A stretch of 8,540 nucleotides of DNA. It comes from Flammeovirgaceae bacterium UBA5008 (GTDB lineage Bacteria > Bacteroidota > Bacteroidia > Cytophagales > Cyclobacteriaceae). The stretch covers positions 41,453 through 49,992 of the forward strand of contig DGYK01000024.1 of NCBI GenBank assembly GCA_002398365.1. The letters are read 5' to 3'. Both the position numbers and the translations under genes were made by a program. Below, piece after piece: positions 1-5,883 of the stretch (position 1 is its first letter; each line of letters opens with the position of its first letter). The notes beneath the pieces are model-generated. The model was given only the letters and a program-made list of their open reading frames with translations. It made no database searches and was not told the DNA's origin.

Positions 1-998
1 CTTCCATGGAAAATTCACTACTCGTAGGCGACTTCTTGTTTGTGAGTAAGTTTCATTATGGTACACGTACTCCGCGCACGCCTTTACAAATTCCGTTGAC
101 GCATCAGAAGATTTGGTTTACCAACATTCCATCCTATTTGGATTGGGTACAGTTGCCATCATATCGTTTGCCGGGCATTACTTCTGTAAAAAATGGAGAT
201 GTGGTCGTGTTTAATGTACCCGGACTTCGAGAAAACAATTGGGATAACCAAGATGGATCACAAGGCCCTTGGGTAAAATATCCGGTAGACCTAAAAACCA
301 ATTACATCAAAAGATGTGTTGGCATTGCAGGTGACGTGCTTGAAATCAAAAACCGACAAGTTTTTATCAATGGCAAAGCGGTAGAACCAGCGCCTCAACA
401 AAAATTCGATTATCAAGTTGAGTCGAAAGATGAAATCAATGAACGCAACCTTCGGGCGATAGGTCTTGACGGAGATGATATTAAATCCGCGCAACGATAC
501 GGAGATCAAGTGTATACGATCATGAGTTTACCGGAAGATATACTGCAAAAAGTAAAAGCACTTCCTTACGTGAAATCAGTACAGTTGGCTAACAATAACA
601 ATCCGACTTTTCCTTACTCACCTTACACCAAATCATGGACAGGAAACAATTTCGGTCCGCTGACTATTCCGAAGGAAGGAATGAAGATTGCTATCAATGA
701 TTCCACACTTTCTATTTACGGTTCTACGATTACCGATTATGAAAATCTGAAGGACGTAAAAATCGAAAACAACAAATTGCTGATCGATGGTAAAGAAGTA
801 ACCGAATATAGCTTCAGTCAGAATTATTACTTTATGATGGGTGATAATCGTGATAACTCACACGACTCACGCTATTGGGGTTTTGTACCCGAAGACCATA
901 TTGTTGGCAAAGGATTCTTTATCTGGCTTTCCATTGATAAGTACGGTAGTTTCTTAGACCGAATCAGATGGAGCCGTTTCTTTAATTTGATTCGATAA
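1..998 (+). CDS. lepB: Signal peptidase I, Bacteroidota long type (5'-partial)
   Basis: Membrane-bound serine-lysine protease that removes signal peptides from exported proteins at the outer face of the inner membrane. The gene is cut by the left edge. The ATG at position 6 is not the start: the codon before it (3-5, TCC) gives Ser-Met-Glu-Asn-Ser-Leu, the family's catalytic-serine motif (SMxxTL), so the true N-terminus with its membrane anchor lies upstream. Counting that internal Met as residue 1, the general-base lysine is K102 in IKRCVGIAGD, and the last conserved box is GDNRDNSHDSRYWG at 279-292. Between these boxes sit about 130 extra residues compared with short proteobacterial forms, as is usual in Bacteroidota. 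Two similar beta-hairpin segments, ending FINGKAVEP (120-128) and LIDGKEVTEY (259-268), bracket that insertion. A hairpin terminator follows the stop. Family assignment is very secure. Confidence 0.96.
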   Translation, partial: SMENSLLVGDFLFVSKFHYGTRTPRTPLQIPLTHQKIWFTNIPSYLDWVQLPSYRLPGITSVKNGDVVVFNVPGLRENNWDNQDGSQGPWVKYPVDLKTNYIKRCVGIAGDVLEIKNRQVFINGKAVEPAPQQKFDYQVESKDEINERNLRAIGLDGDDIKSAQRYGDQVYTIMSLPEDILQKVKALPYVKSVQLANNNNPTFPYSPYTKSWTGNNFGPLTIPKEGMKIAINDSTLSIYGSTITDYENLKDVKIENNKLLIDGKEVTEYSFSQNYYFMMGDNRDNSHDSRYWGFVPEDHIVGKGFFIWLSIDKYGSFLDRIRWSRFFNLIR

Positions 999-1016
999 TC
1001 GAATAGAGAACGATTT

Positions 1017-1055
1017 AAAAATAGCAGGCTGCCATCATCAGCCTGCTATTTTTTT
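1017..1055. terminator. Bidirectional intrinsic terminator between lepB and ung
   Basis: A perfect 11-bp stem (ATAGCAGGCTG at 1021-1031 with CAGCCTGCTAT at 1039-1049) has a 7-nt loop. It extends to 15 bp through AAAA (1017-1020) pairing with TTTT (1050-1053). A run of seven T (1049-1055) follows on the plus strand, and A1017-A1021 give the equivalent U-run on the minus strand. It lies 18 nt after the lepB stop, and its plus-strand T-run contains the first two bases of the ung stop codon (1054-1056), so one hairpin can end both convergent transcripts. Confidence 0.9.
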
Positions 1056-1716
1056 ACCACTCAATTTTCTTTAACCCTTTACTGAGCAGATATTCATTCG
1101 TTTTGCTAAACGGCTTCGATCCAAAAAAGCCGCGATCGGCCGAAAAAGGAGAAGGGTGCGGAGATGCAATGACAAAATGCTTGCTGCGATCAATCACCTC
1201 CCCTTTCTTTTGCGCATAAGCGCCCCAGAGTATAAAAACCACGTTTTGTTTCTCTTCCGAAATCAGCTTCACCACGGCATCCGTAAATGTTTCCCAGCCT
1301 TTATTTTGGTGTGATCCCGGTGACGATGCGCGCACGGTGAGCGTTGCATTGAGCAACAATACGCCTTGTTGAGCCCAACGTTCTAAATTTCCGGACACGG
1401 GGATTGGAATGCCTAAATTCTGTTTAATCTCTTTAAAGATATTAACAAGTGAAGGAGGTGGCTTCACACCATCATTCACCGAGAAGCAAAGCCCATTAGC
1501 CTGACCTTCCCCGTGATAAGGGTCTTGACCTAAAATAACCACGCGGGTGTCGTCAAACGAACAATTATCAAAAGCACTAAATATTTGTTTTGCCTTAGGG
1601 TAAACGGTTCCAGCAGCGTATTCTGCCTTAACAAAAGCGGTCAATTGCTCAAAATAAGGCTTTTGAAACTCTCCCGACAGCCTATCTTTCCAAGATTGGG
1701 CAATTTTTACCTCCAT
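1054..1716 (-). CDS. ung: Uracil-DNA glycosylase, family 1
   Basis: Removes uracil from DNA to start base-excision repair. The 220-residue length is normal for the family. From the ATG at 1716 the hallmarks appear in order: GQDPYHG at 63-69, with the water-activating Asp D65 and the Tyr that excludes thymine; KPPPSL at 86-91; LLLNATLTVR at 120-129, with the uracil-reading Asn N123; and the DNA-intercalation loop SPHPSPFSADRGFFG at 185-199, with catalytic His H187. An oddity is that the loop has Phe at 191 where E. coli and human enzymes have the intercalating Leu. The frame stays open two codons further to a TTG at 1722, but ATG at 1716 is the more likely start. There is no SD upstream. The gene stands alone on the minus strand, divergent from apaG and convergent with lepB, sharing the latter's terminator. 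Confidence 0.96.
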   Translation of the reverse strand: MEVKIAQSWKDRLSGEFQKPYFEQLTAFVKAEYAAGTVYPKAKQIFSAFDNCSFDDTRVVILGQDPYHGEGQANGLCFSVNDGVKPPPSLVNIFKEIKQNLGIPIPVSGNLERWAQQGVLLLNATLTVRASSPGSHQNKGWETFTDAVVKLISEEKQNVVFILWGAYAQKKGEVIDRSKHFVIASPHPSPFSADRGFFGSKPFSKTNEYLLSKGLKKIEW

Positions 1717-1755
1717 AATCAAAAATGATAGTTAAAATACATAGGTCTTTAAAAG

Positions 1756-1784
1756 TTGGAAATTAGAAAAAATTGATATTTTTG
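1756..1784 (+). promoter_or_regulatory. Bacteroidota-type promoter of apaG
   Basis: TATTTTTG at 1777-1784 matches the phylum's -7 consensus TAnnTTTG exactly. TTG at 1756-1758 can serve as the -33 element with 18 bp between, within the accepted range. The -7 box ends only 5 nt before the apaG ATG (1790), so transcription should start at or within a few bases of the start codon. This is a sequence match only; no start site has been mapped. Confidence 0.65.
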
Positions 1785-1789
1785 ACCGT

Positions 1790-2176
1790 ATGGTAGCTGA
1801 AATAACTGACGGTGTAAAGGTAATCGTAGAAACGGAGTATCAACCTTCGTACTCAAGCCCTAGTCAGTATCACTACGTTTTTACCTATAAGATCACCATC
1901 GAAAACCAAAGCGAGTTTACCATTCAACTAAAACGCAGACACTGGCATATTCATGATGCCGGATTTACACCTCGCGAAGTGGAAGGTGAAGGCGTAGTTG
2001 GATTACAACCCTTATTGGAACCCGGTGAATCCCATCAATACGTTTCTGGATGTAACTTAAAATCCGGTATTGGTAAAATGGTAGGCACTTATCAGATGGA
2101 GCGCATTGTAGACGGCACCCAATTTACAGTCAACATACCTGAGTTTGTGATGGTGGCTCCGCTGCGAATGAACTAG
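1790..2176 (+). CDS. apaG: ApaG-family protein (DUF525)
   Basis: Small fibronectin-type-III-like beta-sandwich protein. In enterobacteria apaG lies beside apaH, but its biochemical role is unsettled, so the symbol denotes family only. The full 128-residue length matches ApaG. Recognisable segments are VKVIVETEYQPSYSS (9-23), the IENQS strand (37-41), RRHWHIHD (49-56), the glycine-rich EGEGVVG (65-71), LEPGESHQYVSGCNL (76-90), and the closing IPEFVMVAPLRMN (116-128). The N-terminus MVAEITDG agrees with the family start, which supports ATG 1790 despite almost no room for a leader. The methyltransferase gene follows after 16 nt and is probably co-transcribed. The usual partner apaH is not here. 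Confidence 0.94.
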   Translation: MVAEITDGVKVIVETEYQPSYSSPSQYHYVFTYKITIENQSEFTIQLKRRHWHIHDAGFTPREVEGEGVVGLQPLLEPGESHQYVSGCNLKSGIGKMVGTYQMERIVDGTQFTVNIPEFVMVAPLRMN

Positions 2177-2192
2177 CTGATCCTCAATCCCC

Positions 2193-2972
2193 TTGACATT
2201 CTTTCATTTCCAAACATTTTTAAGCCATTGGCTCAACGCGGTTGATGAGCATTCTATTCATTCACCTTTTTTCTTCGATTTTTACACGAAGGTAATCAAT
2301 CAGCAAAAAGCAGAACCTACCCTTTCTGCCATCGAAAATATTCGGCAAAAATTGCTTTCCTCGCAAAGTGAAATACTCGTCCATGATCTGGGGGCACCTT
2401 CGCTACATTTCAAAAGTAACCACCGGAAAATAGCGGAGATTGCTGCCACCAGTTTAACGCCTGAAAAATTTTGTTCACTTTATTGGCGAATGATCCAATA
2501 TTTCCAGTCGAAAAATATTGTGGAATTAGGAACAAGCTTGGGTATTACCTCTCTTTACCTCGCGCAGTCTAAATCAACCAAAGTGAGCACCTTTGAGGGA
2601 AATACAACCATCGCAGACATTGCGCTGACCAATTTTGAATTTGCCGAGGCCAAGAATATAAAAATCATATCTGGCAATATCGATGAGACATTACCGGAGT
2701 TTCTCCAGACGCCTCAGAAGATTGATTTTGTTTTGATGGATGCCAATCATCGCTACCAGCCTACTCTCAATTATTTCGAGTGGTTGAGTAGACGCATGGC
2801 CGACAAAGGGGTCATAGTATTAGATGACATCCATCACTCTCCTGAAATGGAAAAAGCTTGGGTAAAACTAAAGAACAACGAGTTGGTATACGGAAGCATC
2901 GACTTATTTCGTTGTGGTATTTTATTCTTTGATCCGGCTTTGAACAAACAACATTTTATCTGCCAACTGTAA
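2193..2972 (+). CDS. Class I SAM-dependent methyltransferase, O-methyltransferase-like
   Basis: Rossmann-fold methyltransferase of 259 residues; the substrate cannot be read from the sequence. The N-terminal part carries IHSPFFFDFY (22-31), a segment I associate with a Bacteroidota subfamily of these enzymes. The SAM-binding motif I is NIVELGTSLGI (108-118), the acidic residue after strand 2 is in FEGN (134-137), then comes DFVLMDANHRY (178-188) and VIVLDDIHHSPEM (207-219). The last two resemble the metal- or substrate-facing aspartates of caffeoyl-CoA-type O-methyltransferases (COG4122-like). Start choice: the frame is closed by TGA at 2178-2180 and holds no ATG before the HSPF segment, so TTG at 2193 is the only reasonable start. 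No SD precedes it. It lies 16 nt after apaG, probably in one transcript. Fold assignment is strong; function is open. Confidence 0.85.
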   Translation: MTFFHFQTFLSHWLNAVDEHSIHSPFFFDFYTKVINQQKAEPTLSAIENIRQKLLSSQSEILVHDLGAPSLHFKSNHRKIAEIAATSLTPEKFCSLYWRMIQYFQSKNIVELGTSLGITSLYLAQSKSTKVSTFEGNTTIADIALTNFEFAEAKNIKIISGNIDETLPEFLQTPQKIDFVLMDANHRYQPTLNYFEWLSRRMADKGVIVLDDIHHSPEMEKAWVKLKNNELVYGSIDLFRCGILFFDPALNKQHFICQL

Positions 2973-2996
2973 GTAAGCCGATAAAGTCTATTTTTG
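2967..2996 (+). promoter_or_regulatory. Probable promoter of the coiled-coil gene
   Basis: TATTTTTG at 2989-2996 is an exact TAnnTTTG -7 box and is identical to the one before apaG. The -33 region is poor: CTG at 2967-2969, 19 bp upstream, has one mismatch to TTG. The expected start near 3001-3003 gives a leader of about 15 nt before ATG 3018. It begins inside the end of the methyltransferase gene, so the downstream pair can be transcribed separately. Confidence 0.5.
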
Positions 2997-3017
2997 CACA
3001 CTAAACTTCTTTCGTGT

Positions 3018-3932
3018 ATGGAATCCAATACAATCAACGAACCCAAAAAATCAAATCGTTCTACCATTATCATCATAGTTCTGTTGATCATCAACATTGT
3101 TCAAGGCGTGAAAATCTATCTGGATAGCGGAGAAAAAGCCCAACTCACAACCGCGAAGATTAACACTGAACAAGATCTGGCATCTACCATGCAACGATTG
3201 AACGATGTGAAGGCGGAATTGGATCAGAAGATTGCGGACATTCAAAAACTAGGCGGCAACATAGCAGACTTGGAGAAAGCTAAAGCCGAAGTAGAGAAAG
3301 AACTCAGACGCAGCACACAACGCAGCGCCAAAGCCGTAAAAGAATTAAAAGACCGGTTGGACGGCTACGAACAATTATTAAAATTGAAAGACGAGGAAAT
3401 CGAAAAACTAAAATCAGTTAACAAGGAGCTTTATACCGAAAACAAAACACTCAAGAACAAGCAAAACAAACTGAGTGATTCCATCAACGTGCTTTCGAAA
3501 AATAAAGAAGAATTGGCGGGTAAAGTAGCCATCGCTTCGCAATTGAAGGCGGAAAACATTTCGGTGAAAGCAGTCAACTCCAAAGGGAAAGAGCGCGAGT
3601 CGCCATTCAAAAACCGACAACTTCAAAAGATCAAAGTTGAATTCAACTTGGCTGAAAACAAAGTAGCTCCTATTGAAGGAAAGAAAATTCTGATTCGTAT
3701 TATCGATGAAAATGGACAAGTGATTTTTGATGTTGCGAAAGGTTCAGGCACGTTTATTTTAAATGGCAAAGAAGAATTTTACACAGCAGCACAGGAAATA
3801 CTGTTCGACAACACCAAGCAGAAGCTAATTTTCTTCTATGAAAAAGGCACTGAATATGCGGAGGGAAATTACACTGTTGAAATTTTTACCGATAGCTATA
3901 AAATGGGAAGTGTAGCTTTTGCCGTGAAGTAA
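3018..3932 (+). CDS. Membrane-anchored periplasmic coiled-coil protein, function unknown
   Basis: I do not recognise a characterised function; relatives tend to carry vague SMC-like names because of the coiled coil. The protein has 304 residues. A short polar, positively charged N-terminus (1-16) precedes one hydrophobic helix (about 17-33, rich in Ile/Leu/Val), which implies N-terminus inside and the bulk in the periplasm. Residues about 40-180 are a long Lys/Glu-rich coiled coil. Residues about 200-304 form a beta-rich C-terminal domain with segments such as KIKVEFNLAEN, KILIRIIDENGQVIFD, ILFDNTKQKLIFFYEKG and YTVEIFTD. Start choice: a TTG eight codons upstream (2994) lies inside the promoter's -7 box, so ATG 3018 is preferred. 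The DUF547 gene follows after one base. The protein could be a scaffold or cell-envelope tether, but that is inference from shape alone. Confidence 0.85.
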   Translation: MESNTINEPKKSNRSTIIIIVLLIINIVQGVKIYLDSGEKAQLTTAKINTEQDLASTMQRLNDVKAELDQKIADIQKLGGNIADLEKAKAEVEKELRRSTQRSAKAVKELKDRLDGYEQLLKLKDEEIEKLKSVNKELYTENKTLKNKQNKLSDSINVLSKNKEELAGKVAIASQLKAENISVKAVNSKGKERESPFKNRQLQKIKVEFNLAENKVAPIEGKKILIRIIDENGQVIFDVAKGSGTFILNGKEEFYTAAQEILFDNTKQKLIFFYEKGTEYAEGNYTVEIFTDSYKMGSVAFAVK

Positions 3933-3933
3933 A

Positions 3934-4677
3934 ATGAAACACTGGGTAGTTAGCCTATTCTTTGTTTTCCAACTGATTTCAGTCAACGCACAGCAGCCGG
4001 CCAACCTGCACGAAATTTTCAATCGGCTTTTACAGAAAAATGTAGCTGCCGATGGCCGTGTGAATTACCGCGCATTCCTCCGCGATTCAGCAGAATTAAA
4101 TCGCTACCTGAAGTTGTTGAGTAAAAATCCACCAGACACTCAGAAGTGGACATCGAATGAACAGCAGTCGTACTGGATCAATGCGTACAATGCATTCACC
4201 ATTCAACTTATTCTGAAACACTATCCGATCAAAAGCATCAAAGACATTGGTAGCCTTATTCAAATACCATTTGTCAATACGCCTTGGGCACACAAATTCT
4301 TTTGGATCGGTTCGGAGAAGATGAGTTTAGATCAAATCGAACACAGCATTCTGCGAAAGCAGTTTAAAGATCCTCGTATCCACATGGCCTTGGTTTGTGC
4401 TAGTAAATCGTGCCCCAAGCTGCTCAACGAAGCCTACGAGGCGAAGAGACTCAACGAACAATTGGATAGTCAGGCGAAAGCCTTTCTATCGGATCCGAAA
4501 CGCAACTTGATCAGCTCAGAAAAGGCTGAAATCAGCAAAATTTTCAGTTGGTACAGTGGCGATTTTGAAGAAAATGGAGGCTCGGTAAAGAGTTTTATTG
4601 AGCGCCATTCCGGCAAAAAACTGAAATCGAAGGCCAAAATCAGCTATTTGGACTACGATTGGAGCCTAAATGAGTGA
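3934..4677 (+). CDS. Secreted DUF547 domain protein
   Basis: 247 residues with a Sec signal peptide: Lys3, a hydrophobic core (about 4-17) and a likely cleavage after VNA (19|20), followed by QQ. The mature protein is therefore periplasmic or outside. The DUF547 domain fills most of the rest, with NEQQSYWINAYNAFTIQLIL (75-94), PWAHKFFWIG (117-126), LDQIEHSILR (132-141), RIHMALVCASKSCPKL (148-163) and IFSWYSGDF (203-211). The conserved His, Cys and Glu residues look enzyme-like, but no activity is established that I can cite. There is no lipobox, so it is not a lipoprotein. It starts one base after the coiled-coil gene's stop, with no SD, which points to translational coupling and joint expression, possibly a shared envelope role. 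It ends 98 bp before rpsF, and no terminator is evident between them. Confidence 0.9.
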   Translation: MKHWVVSLFFVFQLISVNAQQPANLHEIFNRLLQKNVAADGRVNYRAFLRDSAELNRYLKLLSKNPPDTQKWTSNEQQSYWINAYNAFTIQLILKHYPIKSIKDIGSLIQIPFVNTPWAHKFFWIGSEKMSLDQIEHSILRKQFKDPRIHMALVCASKSCPKLLNEAYEAKRLNEQLDSQAKAFLSDPKRNLISSEKAEISKIFSWYSGDFEENGGSVKSFIERHSGKKLKSKAKISYLDYDWSLNE

Positions 4678-4708
4678 TTTTACCCGTTTTCACGGAATTG
4701 ATTCTTGG

Positions 4709-4725
4709 AATCCGTTTGCCGGATT
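4709..4725 (+). other. Small hairpin in the rpsF upstream region
   Basis: AATCCG (4709-4714) pairs perfectly with CGGATT (4720-4725) around a 5-nt loop. Only four T follow some distance later, so it does not look like a terminator for the DUF547 gene. It overlaps the proposed -33 element of the rpsF promoter. It could therefore matter in RNA only if transcripts arrive from upstream. It contains CCG, a triplet important in the S6:S18-binding leader described for rpsF in other bacteria, but the full motif is not evident. Confidence 0.35.
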
Positions 4726-4746
4726 ACGAACCTTTTCCTACCTTCG
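4715..4746 (+). promoter_or_regulatory. Probable promoter of the rpsF-rpsR-rplI operon
   Basis: TTTG at 4715-4718 and TACCTTCG at 4739-4746 (one mismatch to TAnnTTTG) are separated by 20 bp, which fits the -33/-7 spacing of this phylum. Transcription would begin near 4750-4753 and give a leader of about 25 nt. That leader contains the 10-bp palindrome AACAATTGTT (4760-4769), ending 6 nt before the rpsF ATG. A separate promoter is expected because a ribosomal operon should not depend on the DUF547 transcript. Confidence 0.55.
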
Positions 4747-4775
4747 CGCCTCATTTTAAAACAATTGTTAAACCC

Positions 4776-5153
4776 ATGAAAAACTACGAGACGGTATTCA
4801 TTTTAAATCCCGTTTTGTCTGAAGACCAGGCAAAGGATACTGTAGAGAAATTCGTGAAGTTGTTGACCAAGGCTAAAGCTAACGTCATCAACGTAGAAAA
4901 ATGGGGACTGAAGAAGATGGCGTATGCTATCCAAAACAAGTCTACCGGTTTCTACAATCTGATCGAATTCGCGACAGCGGACAGCACACTCATCAACACA
5001 CTCGAAACCGAGTACAGACGCGATGAGTCAGTAATGCGATTTATGACAATCGTATTAGACAAACACTCTATCTTGTACAACGAGAGAAGACGCAAAGGAG
5101 AATTTAACAGAACTAAAAAACAAGCACCACGCAAGGAGGCGGCCGAAGTATGA
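4776..5153 (+). CDS. rpsF: 30S ribosomal protein bS6
   Basis: Ribosomal protein of the 30S platform that pairs with bS18 on 16S rRNA. It has 125 residues: the opening MKNYETVFILNP is the family's first beta-strand, WGLKKMAYAIQNKSTGFYNL (43-62) is the conserved middle, and YRRDESVMRFMTIVLDKH (79-96) is the last conserved block. A basic, low-complexity tail rich in Lys/Arg/Glu/Ala ends the protein. The frame is open upstream to a GTG at 4674, but the extra 34 residues resemble no S6 N-terminus, so ATG 4776 is chosen. It is first in the rpsF-rpsR-rplI operon. Its last codons contain the SD sequence of rpsR, and its stop overlaps the rpsR start (ATGA), giving tight coupling of two proteins that bind as a pair. 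There is no SD before rpsF itself. Confidence 0.97.
   Translation: MKNYETVFILNPVLSEDQAKDTVEKFVKLLTKAKANVINVEKWGLKKMAYAIQNKSTGFYNLIEFATADSTLINTLETEYRRDESVMRFMTIVLDKHSILYNERRRKGEFNRTKKQAPRKEAAEV
5133..5139 (+). promoter_or_regulatory. Strong Shine-Dalgarno sequence before rpsR
   Basis: AAGGAGG at 5133-5139 gives seven consecutive matches to the usual anti-SD. It ends 10 nt before the ATG at 5150 and 19 nt before the alternative ATG at 5159, so it favours the first start. It lies within the Lys-Glu codons of the rpsF tail. No other gene in the window has an SD longer than four bases, which makes this one stand out. Confidence 0.7.
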
Positions 5154-5401
5154 CATTAATGAACGAACCTGTAAAGCGTGCCGAGGTAAAACCTAAATAT
5201 TGCCGCTTTAAGAAAAACGGAATCAAGTACATCGATTATAAAGATCCTGATTTCTTGTTGAAGTTTATCAACGAGCAAGGTAAAATCCTTCCTCGCAGAT
5301 TGACTGGAAACAGCTGGAAATATCAAAATAAGATTGCTCAGGCTGTGAAGCGTGCCCGTCACGTGGCTATTCTTCCTTATTTGGCTGACCAAATGAAATA
5401 A
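5150..5401 (+). CDS. rpsR: 30S ribosomal protein bS18
   Basis: Ribosomal protein that binds bS6 on the 30S platform. The 83-residue length is typical. Residues NEPVKRAEVKPKYCRFKKNG (5-24) form the Bacteroidota-like N-terminus. IKYIDYKDPDFLLKFINEQG (25-44) and KILPRRLTGNSWKYQNKIAQ (45-64) are the core, followed by AVKRARHVAILPY (65-77). Only one Cys is present (C18), so it is not the zinc-binding multi-Cys form. The start at 5150 overlaps the rpsF stop by 4 nt and is 10 nt after a strong SD. An internal ATG at 5159 is possible but too far from that SD. bS18 and bS6 are reported to help form the pocket that hides the anti-SD in Bacteroidota ribosomes, so an SD before this gene is notable. Confidence 0.97.
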   Translation: MTLMNEPVKRAEVKPKYCRFKKNGIKYIDYKDPDFLLKFINEQGKILPRRLTGNSWKYQNKIAQAVKRARHVAILPYLADQMK

Positions 5402-5418
5402 CCCAACCTGTAACAACT

Positions 5419-5862
5419 ATGGAAATAATTTTGAAACAAGACGTAACAGGACTCGGTTACAAAAACGATACAGTAAAAGTAAAGCCCGGATACGGTAGAA
5501 ACTACCTCATTCCAAATGGAGTAGCTCTGATTGCCAACGAGTCGAACAAAAGAATGGTAGCAGAGAACATCCGTCAGGCTGCACACAAGGCTGCTAAAGT
5601 AAAGCAAGATGCAGAAGCATTGGCCGCTAAAATTGGTGAGTTGACTATTGAATTAGGAACCAAAGCAGGAGAAAGCGGAAGAATTTTCGGAGCTGTTACG
5701 GCAGTTCAGGTTTCTGATGCATTGAAAGCAAAAGGATTTGATGTGGATCGTAAGAAGATCAGCTTCAAAGAACAACCTAAGCAATTGGGCACTTACACAG
5801 CACACTTAGATTTACACAAAGAGGTGAAACACACCGTGACTGTAAATGTAGTAGCTGAATAA
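5419..5862 (+). CDS. rplI: 50S ribosomal protein bL9
   Basis: Large-subunit protein at the base of the L1 stalk, involved in reading-frame fidelity. It has the usual length of 147 residues. The N-terminal RNA-binding domain is clear: MEIILKQDVTGLGYKNDTVK (1-20), then VKPGYGRNYLIPNGVAL (21-37), which is the family signature. It is followed by the long Lys/Ala-rich connecting helix (about 40-75) and the C-terminal domain with GESGRIFGAVTAVQVSDAL (84-102) and the strand HTVTVNVVAE (138-147). It is the third gene of the operon, 17 nt after rpsR with no SD, and a terminator follows 21 nt after its stop. Confidence 0.97.
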   Translation: MEIILKQDVTGLGYKNDTVKVKPGYGRNYLIPNGVALIANESNKRMVAENIRQAAHKAAKVKQDAEALAAKIGELTIELGTKAGESGRIFGAVTAVQVSDALKAKGFDVDRKKISFKEQPKQLGTYTAHLDLHKEVKHTVTVNVVAE

Positions 5863-5883
5863 GCTTACTTAATTTAATCTACC

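Noticed and set aside
6..8. ATG at position 6 as the lepB start
   Set aside because: The preceding TCC codon supplies the catalytic Ser of the SM motif, and the membrane anchor is missing, so the gene begins outside the window.
1717..1730. Minus-strand CATTTTTG (1727-1720) as an ung promoter -7 box
   Set aside because: It has one mismatch to TAnnTTTG at the conserved first base, and no TTG lies at the proper distance upstream, so it is too weak to call.
2994..3017. TTG 2994 as start of the coiled-coil protein
   Set aside because: It lies inside the -7 promoter box; ATG 3018 gives a normal N-terminus before the membrane helix.
3051..3245. Minus-strand and alternate-frame open frames inside the lepB, coiled-coil, rpsF and DUF547 genes
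   Set aside because: They lie wholly within well-supported genes and show no recognisable domain or start context.
3140..3560. SMC-type chromosome segregation protein
   Set aside because: The coiled coil alone suggests it, but there is no Walker A/B ATPase head and there is an N-terminal membrane helix.
4674..4775. N-terminal extension of bS6 from GTG 4674
   Set aside because: The extra 34 residues do not resemble S6, while MKNYETVF at 4776 is the canonical start. The region also holds a good promoter.
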